From Streptomyces fumigatiscleroticus (GTDB taxonomy: Bacteria; Actinomycetota; Actinomycetes; Streptomycetales; Streptomycetaceae): DNA of 64,000 bases. This document shows positions 20,600-29,400 of the stretch, piece by piece. The first letter of the stretch is position 1, and each line of letters begins with the position of its first letter. The notes under the pieces are model-generated. The model was not told the origin of the DNA. It saw only the letters and a program-made list of their open reading frames with translations, and ran no database searches. The position numbers were made by a program, and so were the translations under genes. The DNA is taken from the NCBI RefSeq assembly GCF_014647975.1, contig NZ_BMQF01000029.1:1-64000 (forward strand), given 5' to 3'.

Positions 20600-21490
20600 G
20601 TGGAACTGGTGGAGCAGCATTCCTTGACGAGCAGCAATCCGATACTGTCGCGGCCGCAGTTCAGGCGGCAGGGCGGTCAGAAGACGGCGGTGCGGGACCC
20701 GCGTGCCGGCATCGCCGTCGTACGGGACCGGATCGGGGCGGGCAAGGAACCGGAGCAGGATCACGAGGACGGTCCGGCACCGCTGCCGATCGTCGTCGGC
20801 GACCTGATGACGATGGACAGCGTCCTGCCGCGTGCCGCGGTGGCGCTCGGCGTCACGGCCCTGGCGGCCGTGCTGTCGTGGACGGTGCTTCCGTTCGCCC
20901 GGCTCGGCACGGCCGCGTCGTACGGCGTCAGCGCCGGCGCCGGACTCCTCGCCGCGGCGCTGGTGGTGGCGCAGTACCGCAGAAACCTGCCGTCGCCGTC
21001 GCTGACCCTGGCCTTCGCGGCGTTGCAGGGCCTGTTCCTCGGGGTGCTCTCGACGACGGCCTCCAGCCACCTGTCACCCGGTGTCTTCGTCCAGACGGTG
21101 CTCGGCACGATCACGGCCTGCGCCGGAGTCCTGCTCGCCTACCGTCTGCACTGGATACGCGCGAACCGCCGGTTCAACGCCTTCGTCGGCGCTGCGCTGC
21201 TCGGCGCGGGCCTGCTCGCCCTGGCGGACTGGCTGCTGCTGCCCGTCGCGGGCGTGGACGGCCTGGGACTGCGTCCCTTCGGCCTCGGCGTCTTCATGGC
21301 GGTCGTGGGCGTCGTCCTGGGGGCGTCCTGCCTGCCCCTGCACTGGCGGCAGGTCGAGGACGGCATCGCCTACGGCGTCTCGCGTGAGCAGTCCTGGCCG
21401 GCCGCGTTCGGGCTGGCCCTGACCGTGGTGTGGCTGTATGTGGAGACCGTGCGGCTGCTCACCCTCTACCAGGGCGACGAGTGGTACTGA
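20600..21490 (+). CDS. Bax inhibitor-1/YccA family membrane protein
   Basis: A 296-residue protein with a soluble N-terminus (about 75 residues) followed by roughly seven hydrophobic helices. The SSNPILSR motif near the N-terminus, the helix pattern and the final TVVWLYVETVRLLTLYQ segment are characteristic of actinobacterial Bax-inhibitor-like proteins, which are proposed pH- or calcium-linked membrane channels. GTG at 20600 follows a GAAGAGGAGC ribosome site; an internal start close to the SSNP motif is conceivable. It is monocistronic between def and the convergent membrane protein gene. Confidence 0.85.
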   Translation: MELVEQHSLTSSNPILSRPQFRRQGGQKTAVRDPRAGIAVVRDRIGAGKEPEQDHEDGPAPLPIVVGDLMTMDSVLPRAAVALGVTALAAVLSWTVLPFARLGTAASYGVSAGAGLLAAALVVAQYRRNLPSPSLTLAFAALQGLFLGVLSTTASSHLSPGVFVQTVLGTITACAGVLLAYRLHWIRANRRFNAFVGAALLGAGLLALADWLLLPVAGVDGLGLRPFGLGVFMAVVGVVLGASCLPLHWRQVEDGIAYGVSREQSWPAAFGLALTVVWLYVETVRLLTLYQGDEWY

Positions 21491-21518
21491 GCGCGCGCCG
21501 CAACGGTGCCCCGGGCCG

Positions 21519-22286
21519 TCACGCCATCCTGAGCACGGCCGTGGCCAGGAGCCCGACGGTGTACGCGACGCCGTAGTAGCGAAGGACCGGCTGCCGGGGC
21601 GAGAACCCCAGCAGGCCCAGCGCGAGCACGGCCGTCACACCGACCACGAACGGATCGAACCCCGCCTTCTCGAACGCCAGATTGGCGGTGATGCCCGCGC
21701 CGATGAACAGGGCGTTCACGCAGAGCAGGACGTTGTCCCACGGGCGCGGCGCCCGGTCGGTCGGGAAGAGGAACTGGGTCAGCATGAGCGTGATGTTGAG
21801 CAGGGTGAACCCGGCGAGGAAGACGACGTCGGAGAACACGTCGTCGTTGAAGGCGACGACCCGGCAGATCGCGGGCAGGCTGTCGGAACAGAAGCGTCCG
21901 TGCAGGTAGTTGGTGATCTCATGGTCGCCGAGGCTGAGGGCGTACACGTAGGCACCGGTGGTGAACAACACGCCGAGCACGTGTGAAGTGCCGCGCCGCC
22001 GGCGCCGCGAGTCGTTCACCAGGTGGACGGCGACCAGGTAGTACAGCACGACGGTGCACAGGCCGAGGACCATGTTGTTGACCTCGACCCAGCGCAGGAA
22101 CTGGTTGTCCGCCACGTACGCCAGGGTGCTCCCGGCCTTGCGGTTGACCGAGATCAGCAGGACGACCAGGGAGTCGAGGGTGAGCAGCAGGTGCAGCCCG
22201 CCGTGCGCGAGACGGCCCGGGCCGCCCCGCGGCCCGGTGTCCGGCAGCCGTATCAGGGAAGGCCGTGACAGACTCCGCCGGCTCAT
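21519..22286 (-). CDS. Integral membrane protein, function unknown
   Basis: A 255-residue protein with about six hydrophobic helices. Distinct stretches include LDSLVVLLISVNRKAGSTLA, NNMVLGLCTVVLYYLVAVHL and NALFIGAGITANLAFEKAG. No family was recognised. The start ATG 22286 overlaps the TetR stop as ATGA, so the two genes are translationally coupled and probably form a repressor/target pair. It could be an exporter accessory or sensor, but the sequence does not show this. Confidence 0.75.
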   Translation of the reverse strand: MSRRSLSRPSLIRLPDTGPRGGPGRLAHGGLHLLLTLDSLVVLLISVNRKAGSTLAYVADNQFLRWVEVNNMVLGLCTVVLYYLVAVHLVNDSRRRRRGTSHVLGVLFTTGAYVYALSLGDHEITNYLHGRFCSDSLPAICRVVAFNDDVFSDVVFLAGFTLLNITLMLTQFLFPTDRAPRPWDNVLLCVNALFIGAGITANLAFEKAGFDPFVVGVTAVLALGLLGFSPRQPVLRYYGVAYTVGLLATAVLRMA

Positions 22287-22843
22287 CTCGAAGCCGCTCC
22301 ACCGGACGGGCACAGCCCCCGCAGGAGGGTGTCGAACAGCCGGACCGCCCTGGTGTGGTCCTCGTCGCGGCCGGCGACGTGCCACAGCGGACCGATCAGC
22401 AGGAGCACGTCATCGGCCGTGGTCCCGGGCGCGATGGTGCCGGCGGCCTCGTTGGCGCTCACCAGCGCCGACAGGGCGTCGAGCAGCGGCCGGCATGCCT
22501 GGCCGCACTGCTCGGCCGGTGCGCCGGCGGCCACGCTCATCGTGTCCGCGAACTCCGGCGTTGTCCTGCCCACTTCGAGCAGGCGTCCCAGCCACGCGCG
22601 CAGCGCGAGCAGCGGAGTCATGGTGCCCAGGAGCACCGGCACCGCGGCCACCAGCTCGTCCACCTCCTGCCCGTACACCTGGAGCACCAAGGACTCCCGG
22701 GTGGGAAAGTGGCGGTACAGCGTCCCCTGGCCCACACCCGCCTTGCGCGCGATGGCTTTCAGCGAGGTGTCGCCGGGAGCGGCGAGTATCTCCGTGGCCG
22801 CTTCGAGGATACGCAGACGGTTGGAGCGTGCGTCCGATCTCAT
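22283..22843 (-). CDS. TetR family transcriptional regulator
   Basis: A 186-residue regulator with an N-terminal TetR HTH: RLRILEAATEILAAPGD, then TSLKAIARKAGVGQGTLYRH followed by FPTRESLVL. The C-terminal helical ligand domain resembles the SbtR-like C-terminus. It is the first gene of a two-gene operon with the coupled membrane protein. The upstream region contains inverted GTGTCTCA/TGAGACAC half-sites, a likely autoregulatory operator. Confidence 0.92.
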   Translation of the reverse strand: MRSDARSNRLRILEAATEILAAPGDTSLKAIARKAGVGQGTLYRHFPTRESLVLQVYGQEVDELVAAVPVLLGTMTPLLALRAWLGRLLEVGRTTPEFADTMSVAAGAPAEQCGQACRPLLDALSALVSANEAAGTIAPGTTADDVLLLIGPLWHVAGRDEDHTRAVRLFDTLLRGLCPSGGAASR

Positions 22844-22928
22844 CGATGCTCCGGTCTCCTCCGGTGGTCATGCCGCCGGGCGGGCGCACGCCGCGCCGGT
22901 CGGGCCGGGACTGGGCGTCCCACACATC

Positions 22929-23000
22929 GTCGTGTCTCATCGGCACCCCGGGCGACTCCGAGCGTCCGGCGAGCCGGTACGACAGGCACCGTGAGACACG
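22929..23000 (-). promoter_or_regulatory. Candidate operator half-sites upstream of TetR gene
   Basis: GTGTCTCA near 22935 and its inverse TGAGACAC near 22996 lie about 90 and 150 bp upstream of the TetR start at 22843, with related sequence extending into CGGCACC/GGCACCG on the inner sides. The symmetry is visible in the sequence; binding by the adjacent TetR is inference. Confidence 0.35.
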
Positions 23001-23004
23001 TATT

Positions 23005-23750
23005 CTGATGGAAACCTACACCGCCCCGTGCCGGGGCGGGTATGTGGCTCCCATTCCCGCAGCCGAGTCGTCGCACGGCGGGGCGGGCAGATGACACCCG
23101 CATCGAGCAGAAGGACCCTCGATACTCATGTCCCAAGACGCAGTCGCTCCGTCGGCCGTTCTCGAACGGCACTCGCCGGCCGTGCGGCAACTCATCCTCC
23201 TGACCGCCGTTCTCACCGAGGACCTGGACCAGGGGATCTGGCACCCCGGACCGCTGGAGCGGACCGTGGCGTCCCGTCTGCTCACCGCCTGCGCCGGTGA
23301 CGGCGATGTCCCGGCTGGGCTTGGTTGCCCGGCGCTGGTGGCCTCATTCCCCGGCCGACTGGGGGCGAGATGTCCCGCGATACGAAACAACTCGCCGCCA
23401 CGGCATCCGGGTGACCGCCGTCGTGAAGGTGGACGGGCAGCACGAGCAGGGCCCCAGTGGATCGTCCTGGGGCTGGTCGAACACCAGACGCCGGATTTCC
23501 GCGTCCAGATCCGGCCGGCGCAGGTCCAGCGGCCGCGTCGCCCCCGGCAGGTCCTTCAGCACGGCGGCCGGACCTGTCAGTGGCCGGACGCCGCGGCGGG
23601 CACGCCCGACACCATGGACATCAGGGGCGGGCGGTTCTGGCCTCCGGATCGCCCCTACCGCCTGCCGCCGACGCGGCGTTTCCGGCCGTCCGAGGACGGC
23701 CGCCTCTCGCGGTCACCGGGCGCCGGGCGGGGTGCCGGTGGTGCCGGTGG
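23005..23750. other. Degenerate region, no confident gene
   Basis: A plus-strand frame from ATG 23128 begins plausibly (MSQDAVAPSAVLERHSPAVR, then QLILLTAVLTEDLDQ) and resembles the linker region of AraC-type regulators, but the similarity fades after about 60 residues and no HTH follows. A minus-strand stretch around 23480-23560 is also protein-like. Probably remnants of deleted genes. Confidence 0.35.
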
Positions 23751-24575
23751 TCATACGGAGGCGGACTCGCTGACCTGGCGCCACTGGGCGTCCTGGGCGG
23801 CGAGCCGGTCGGCCATGTCCTGCGCGACGGCGACGGCGTCCTTGCCGAGGAGGAGGCGCAGCGGGGGGTCGTCGGCCTCCACGACGTCCAGGAGGATGCG
23901 GGAGATGCGGTCGGGGTCGCCGGGCTCCTTGCCGTGGGCCCCGCGGATGGCGGCGATGGCTCCGCCGACCACCCGCGCGTACGGCGCGCTGACGGGCGGG
24001 GTGGCCATGGAGGAGCCGGCCCAGTTCGTGCGCATGCCGCCGGGTTCGGCGACGGTGACCTTGATGCCGAGGGGGGCGACCTCCTGGGCGAGGACCTCGG
24101 AGAAGCCGCCGACGGCCCACTTGGCCGCCTGATAGGCGCTCAGGCCGGGCACGCCGACGCGTCCGCCGACGGAGGAGACCTGGATGATGTGTCCGCTGCC
24201 CTGCTCGCGCAGGATGGGCAGGGCGGCCCGGGTGACGTTGACGACGCCGAAGAGGTTGGCGTCGATCTGGTCGCGGAAGGCCTGCTCCGGCATGTCCTCG
24301 ATGGCGGCCATGTCGGCGTAGCCGGCGTTGTTGACGACCACGTCGAGGCGGCCGAAGGCGTCCACGGCCGTCCGTACCGCGTCCCGGGCGGCGGCGGGGT
24401 CGGTGACGTCCAGCGGCACCGCCCGCACCTGATCGCCGTAGCGGGAGACCAGGTCCGCGAGGTGCTCCGGACGGCGTGCCGTCGCCACCAGCCGGTCGCC
24501 TGCCACCAGAACCGCTTCCGCCAGGGCACGCCCGAAACCACGGGACGCGCCGGTGATCAACCATGTACGAGACAT
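23751..24575 (-). CDS. Short-chain dehydrogenase/reductase (SDR)
   Basis: A 274-residue classical SDR. It has the NAD(P)-binding motif TGASRGFG, a following ARRP basic patch suggesting NADPH preference, NNAG at strand 4, the catalytic serine in IIQVSSVGGR and the active-site YxxxK as YQAAK. The length and C-terminal extension fit the DhrS/oxidoreductase group often annotated as SDR family oxidoreductase. ATG 24575 has AAAGGACA upstream. No neighbour points to a substrate. Confidence 0.93.
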   Translation of the reverse strand: MSRTWLITGASRGFGRALAEAVLVAGDRLVATARRPEHLADLVSRYGDQVRAVPLDVTDPAAARDAVRTAVDAFGRLDVVVNNAGYADMAAIEDMPEQAFRDQIDANLFGVVNVTRAALPILREQGSGHIIQVSSVGGRVGVPGLSAYQAAKWAVGGFSEVLAQEVAPLGIKVTVAEPGGMRTNWAGSSMATPPVSAPYARVVGGAIAAIRGAHGKEPGDPDRISRILLDVVEADDPPLRLLLGKDAVAVAQDMADRLAAQDAQWRQVSESASV

Positions 24576-24841
24576 GCTGTGTCCTTTGTCGGTCTTGACT
24601 GGTGCTGTGCCGCACGTGTGTGAGCGGGCATCCTGCGCAGGTGTGCGACGCGGCAGGAGCCGCATCACCGGTCCCCTTCAAGAGGCTCACCGGCAGGTTG
24701 TTCTCAGAGTCGCCGCAGGCCCTGCAGAAGGCGTCCGTCGTTTGACTGCCGGTTTCTCCCCCATCGGCCGCGGGCGGGACCCGTGTGTCAGTCATCGGAC
24801 GGATACGTCAGGCTCGTCGTGTGGAGAGCGCTGACATACGT

Positions 24842-24870
24842 TTGAACTGATGCGATGGGACGCATATGAA
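24842..24870 (+). promoter_or_regulatory. Sigma70-type promoter of secreted protein gene
   Basis: TTGAAC (24842-24847), 17-bp spacer, TATGAA (24865-24870), 36 bp before the ATG at 24907. The spacer contains an ATGCG...CGCAT dyad that may be an operator. Confidence 0.5.
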
Positions 24871-24906
24871 CACGTAAGTGCTCGGTGGACGGCGAAGGGA
24901 ATGCGT

Positions 24907-25350
24907 ATGAGAAGGACGGCACAGATACTTGTCGCTGCGATCATTCTGTTTCTCGGGACAGTCGTGTTCGTGCAGCCGGCTTCGGCGGCGAAGTACAGCG
25001 CCGCCTACGGCGGCGTCCAGGCCGAGCTGGACACCGCGCCCGGCAACGGCTATGCGAGCTGGATCTGGCTCTACGTGCCCGGCTCCGTCGCGTCGGGACG
25101 GGTCGAGTACAAGTTCTTCGACGGCACGAGGGGAACGAAGTACACGGAGCCCGATACGACTGACACTTGGAATTTCGATCAGAAGGTCGAGACGATCCGT
25201 GCCTGCGCGTACACCTACTTCGACACCAACTACTACTGGATCTGTTCGGCATGGACGAGCTGCTGCGTCGACAGAGTGGCGGTCAAAGCCGCTCCGGAGG
25301 CAGCCACTGCCGAGACGCCCCGGACCCTGAGGCGCCGAACCGAAGCCTGA
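24907..25350 (+). CDS. Small secreted protein, function unknown
   Basis: A 147-residue precursor: MRRT n-region, hydrophobic core (QILVAAIILFLGTVVFV) and ASA-AK cleavage site near residue 29. The mature part is aromatic-rich with several cysteines (RACAYTYF, WICSAWTSCCVDRV), consistent with a small beta-rich extracellular protein, perhaps disulfide-stabilised. ATG 24907 is spaced properly from AGGGA; ATG 24901 is too close to it. No known family was recognised. Confidence 0.75.
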   Translation: MRRTAQILVAAIILFLGTVVFVQPASAAKYSAAYGGVQAELDTAPGNGYASWIWLYVPGSVASGRVEYKFFDGTRGTKYTEPDTTDTWNFDQKVETIRACAYTYFDTNYYWICSAWTSCCVDRVAVKAAPEAATAETPRTLRRRTEA

Positions 25351-25789
25351 CCGAGTGATCGCCAAGCCGGCGTCCGAGGAAAAAGGAACGGGCACTGAGC
25401 GCCGCCGGGATGGTGACGGAGCCGCCCGGACGACAAGGCACCAGCGTCCGTGATCGTGATGAACACGTGCGGATGTCCGGCTGCGGCGGCGCGGCCGACG
25501 GCCGCCGACACCGGCTTCCGCGTGCGCCCCTCATCTGCGGTTCCCGACTCGTGTTTCCACGCCGGCCGGCCCGGTCCGCATACTTCCGGTGCGCCGGGCG
25601 GCCGGGCCCTGCCGAGGCAGAAGCGGACGAGCGGCCGGATACGGCGAATGCGATCGCCGGATCCGGGCCCGGGCCCCGCCGGAAGCCTTCCAGCCCGGGT
25701 GAAGCCGTGACGGGCCGAGATGTGCCAGCCCGTGGCGCGGGCCCTCGTGCCGCGCCTCGGCCGTGACGTCAGGCCGGGGCGGTGCCCGA
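25351..25789. other. Intergenic stretch without recognisable gene
   Basis: Frames here lack start/RBS context and sensible composition. The right end leads into the hydrolase and TetR fragments. Nothing else is visible. Confidence 0.4.
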
Positions 25790-25925
25790 CGGCTCCGGTA
25801 GGTACCGCAGTGCCGACAGGGGGCCTTCGGGGACGACGTCCGGCAGATCGATCGTGTGGCTGGTCGGGCCCCGGTCGGCGAGGACGTCCAGGAGTTCGCG
25901 CCAGCACCACCAGCCGTGCCGGGCA
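25790..25925 (-). pseudogene. Alpha/beta hydrolase fragment (relic)
   Basis: The minus strand encodes WWCWRELLDVLADRGPTSHT followed by IDLPDVVPEGP. This aligns almost residue for residue with the N-terminal part (CWRELQDVLAGRGLTSHTVD) of the hydrolase at 41638. The catalytic serine region and everything after are missing, and the fragment abuts a TetR fragment head-to-head. Confidence 0.8.
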
Positions 25926-25935
25926 GGTCGCCGGG

Positions 25936-26110
25936 GCTCGACGCCGGCCGACCTCGACGCCGTCGCCGCGAGCCGGATCGTCTTCTGGGGCGGAACCAGG
26001 TCATCGCCCACCACATCGCGGTCGACGACGGCACCGGCGACGCGTCTTTCGCCAGCAGCTTCGCCCGCATCCGGTGGTACGGCGAGTACCGACGCCCCGC
26101 CGGCCGACCA
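25936..26110 (+). pseudogene. TetR C-terminal fragment (relic)
   Basis: Encodes GSTPADLDAVAASRIVFWGG, then after a frameshift near 26000 VIAHHIAVDDGTGDASF and RRPAG. This matches the C-terminal 55 residues of the intact TetR at 42442-43080. Homology continues past the stop into tacctggtcag, found at both sites. Confidence 0.85.
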
Positions 26111-26464
26111 GTACCTGGTCAGCTGCCGTTGGACCGGCCGGCCGAACGGAGCGTGCAGTCGCTGCGGCTTCGGCACGGCCTGGAGGCAGCCCACATCACC
26201 GGCCATGCCATCGCCGGGTATCCGCACGAGGCAGGGGGAGCGCCGCCCCTGCGGCAGTGGTCCGCGGCCCGCGCCGCCCGCCTGCCGGTGATCGGCGTGG
26301 ATGCTCGGACAGGCGCCGGTGTCCGACGGTCCAGGCCGTTGCGGAGCCTGGCTTCGACAGGTCGCTCAAAAGAAACATGCATGCCTATGTTGTCACGGAG
26401 CTGTCACATGTAAATTCGGTCTTTCCTCTGTCTTGTGCCCAGTTGACGTAAGGACGCGTCCACG
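26111..26464 (+). promoter_or_regulatory. Upstream region of the giant gene
   Basis: No gene seen. Near its end, TTGTCA (about 26391) and TAAATT (about 26409) could be a -35/-10 pair with a short 15-bp spacer. A TCACATGTAAAT sequence overlaps it. An AAGGA ribosome site lies just before the GTG at 26465. Confidence 0.35.
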
Positions 26465-29400
26465 GTGAGCAGCCCTGGTAATGGCGCTGGAGTGACTCAG
26501 ACCTGCTTCCCGGTAGGGGAAGACATACAACACCTCGCTGAGACCGGGGGACTGAGCCCGGAACAGGCAGCAGCAGCCAGTGAATACGTACAGCGGGCGC
26601 TCGCCGAAATGTATCAGCATGCCCTCGCGGCAGCCGGCGAACAGTTCGGCGTCCAGGACAGAGCCGAGCCGAGCCCGACGAACCAGGCGGACATCAGCTC
26701 ACCGCCGGCTTCCGTCCCACGGGCGTATGCTGCGCCCCCCGCCGCCGAGACCGAGGCCTCGCCGGTGGACGCCGATGGCTCGTCGCCGCGGTCGTCCGGG
26801 GAAGACCCGGAACACCTCAGCCATCTCGATCTGTCGGAACTGCTGACCGAGGCGGCTGAGCTGCCGGAAGCCGCCTCGGTGCCCCCGGGACCGCTCACGG
26901 CCGATCTCGTGCTGCGTCGAACCGCGGAACGGCCGCTGCCGCACCTGGTCGACCTGACCCTGGACACCGCGGTACTGAACACGACGTCGTTGCGCCGGGT
27001 CGCCGGATGGGCGGCACGCACGTTGAGCGCCGACCTGGCACACCCCCTTCCGGACCTCCGGACGGCGGCCGACACCGACGCGATCCGCAGCGCGCAGCGA
27101 CTGCTCAACACCTACGACAGGATCCTGGCCGGCGATCTCTCGCCCCAGGAGGACGCCCGCACCTTCCTCAGCACGGTCCGCCGAGAACTCGACGCTGTTC
27201 GAGCCGGGCTCCCCCATGTGTCTTCGCCGCCGTCGCCCGAGTCGCCGGTCGTCCACGTCGTCAGGTCACTGGCCGACGCCGAGCACCTGCTGCACGACCT
27301 CGCTCAGCGCCTCGGGGCACATCTGCGCGCCGAGCTGGACATCGACGGTGAACGGTACACGCGTTGGGCCGATCCGGACGGCCGGGTCCATGCCTTCGAC
27401 CCGGCGCTCACGGGCACGGGCGAGCGGACCACACTCTCCTCCCGGCAGGCGCAGGAAGCCGGGCTGCTGACTCCCGCTGCCCGCCGCACGGTGGACGAGC
27501 TGCACTTCGACGGCCGGGAACTGGCCGCCTTGTACCGGAGTTCCTGGACGGCACGGCGCACCTTCGCCGAGGCCGTGCACCTGGCGGTAGAGAGCCGCCG
27601 TGAGCGACTGGCCGTGCTCGATCCACGTCTGCCACGTCTGCTGCCCCGTCTCAGCGCGGTCACCGACGCGCCGGATACCGCCCAGCCCGCACAGGAGGAG
27701 GAACGGCTTTTGGGTGATACCCGGGTCTTCGACGGGGACTCTCTCCGGACCCTGGCGAACGACATACTCGCGGTGGTTCGCGGACAGCAGCCGGCGACAC
27801 CGCTCACCCCCATGGTCGACAGGCTCGAGTCCCGGCCGGCACCGGCCGGCGTGGAGCGGGACGCCTTCCCGTCGGCTGCCGACACGCCCCCCGGGAGGGG
27901 ACAGCTCGTCATCGAGGACCTTCTCGACGCCTCTTTGAGCGCACGTGACGACTTCGGGCACGTGGTGGCGATCTGGCTGCCCGGTGCTGTTCCCGCGGCC
28001 GGCGAGCTGACGGACGCGACCCTGGTGCGGCTCACCGAGTTCGCTGCCCTGGAAGTGGACGGGGACATCGGACCGGGAACGCGTACCGACATCGGTTCGG
28101 GCGGGCTGACCTTCGTGTTCGCGGCGACAGGCGATGATGAGGTTCCCGGTTCCGGTCCCGGCGACGTGTCTGCCGACACTCTCGCGGGTGTCCTGCATCA
28201 TGCCGCGTCGGGCCGGACGCCTGTGCTGATGATGCCGGGAGCCGAAGCCTTCGCCGCCAGGCTGGCACAGCGGTGGGACGGACCGGTGGTGGCCGCCCGT
28301 TTCGGGGGCGTGCTGGACTCCAGGAACGGGACGTTGTCCGCGGCAGCCGGATCGGAGGCATACCGGGCGGGTACCGGTTTCCGTCTGTACACCCGTGACG
28401 ACCCGCAAGGTGTCCCCGCCTTCACGCAGTTGCGCGCCGCCCCGTGGGACACGTCCCTCGATACGGCTGAGCCGGGAACGCGCATCGACACCGTGACGGC
28501 CTCCGAGGCGCAGGCCGCTCCCTCCGACGACCCGGAGAACACCCCGCCCGGCACGGCCGATACGGCGCAACCGCTCGCCATCGACCCCATCGTGCGCACG
28601 GCGGGCACACCGCGCGCGGGGCTGCCGTTCATGTCGCAGATGATCCGGCGGCTGAGGGAGCTGACGGCGCGGCGAGGCGCCGTAGTGGAGGAGTCCGTAT
28701 GGACGAACCTCCCCAGGTACCTGCTGAGCAACTACCGGTATCTCGTCCCCGATCCTGACGACCTGTACTCCGACGACCCGGCACCCGGGGGGTGGCGGAC
28801 CGGCCTGCCGGTACCGCTGGGCCCGGGCATCGAGGCACTCGTCACTCTGCACCCGACCGATCCGCAGGTGGTGCGTTCCCCCGCGGGGTCCTACGACCGG
28901 CCCGTGCCGCCCCGACGGGCCGACGCCCGGCCGACCCGTCTGGAGACCATCGCGGAAGAGGAGGAAGCGGCAGACCACGACTCGGAGACGGACACCGTCG
29001 GCAGCGCGCCCGACGGTCCGGCCCGCCTGCTGCGACCGCGCCCCGCGTCGGACCGTTTCCACGCCAATCAGCTCGTCAAGGGCACCTTCCTGACCGGCGC
29101 ATACGTCAGCACCCACGCCGGCCCGACGAGCGCGACCCGCGCGAACGTGACACTTTCGGCGGGTATCGGAACCGGACTGGGCTGGCTGGACGCGGTGCGG
29201 TTGAGTCTTCAGCTGTCGGGCTCGGCCAACGCGTCGACGCGCTCCACCTCCCACATCGCGGACGCCGAAGGCGGCCATGTCGAGATCGGCGACACCGACG
29301 CCACGCTCGTCGCCTACCAGGCCCGGTGGTCTGTGAAGCTGCGAACCGACGACAGGACGCCATGGGAAGCGATCCAGCCGACCGAAGTGACGACCACGGG

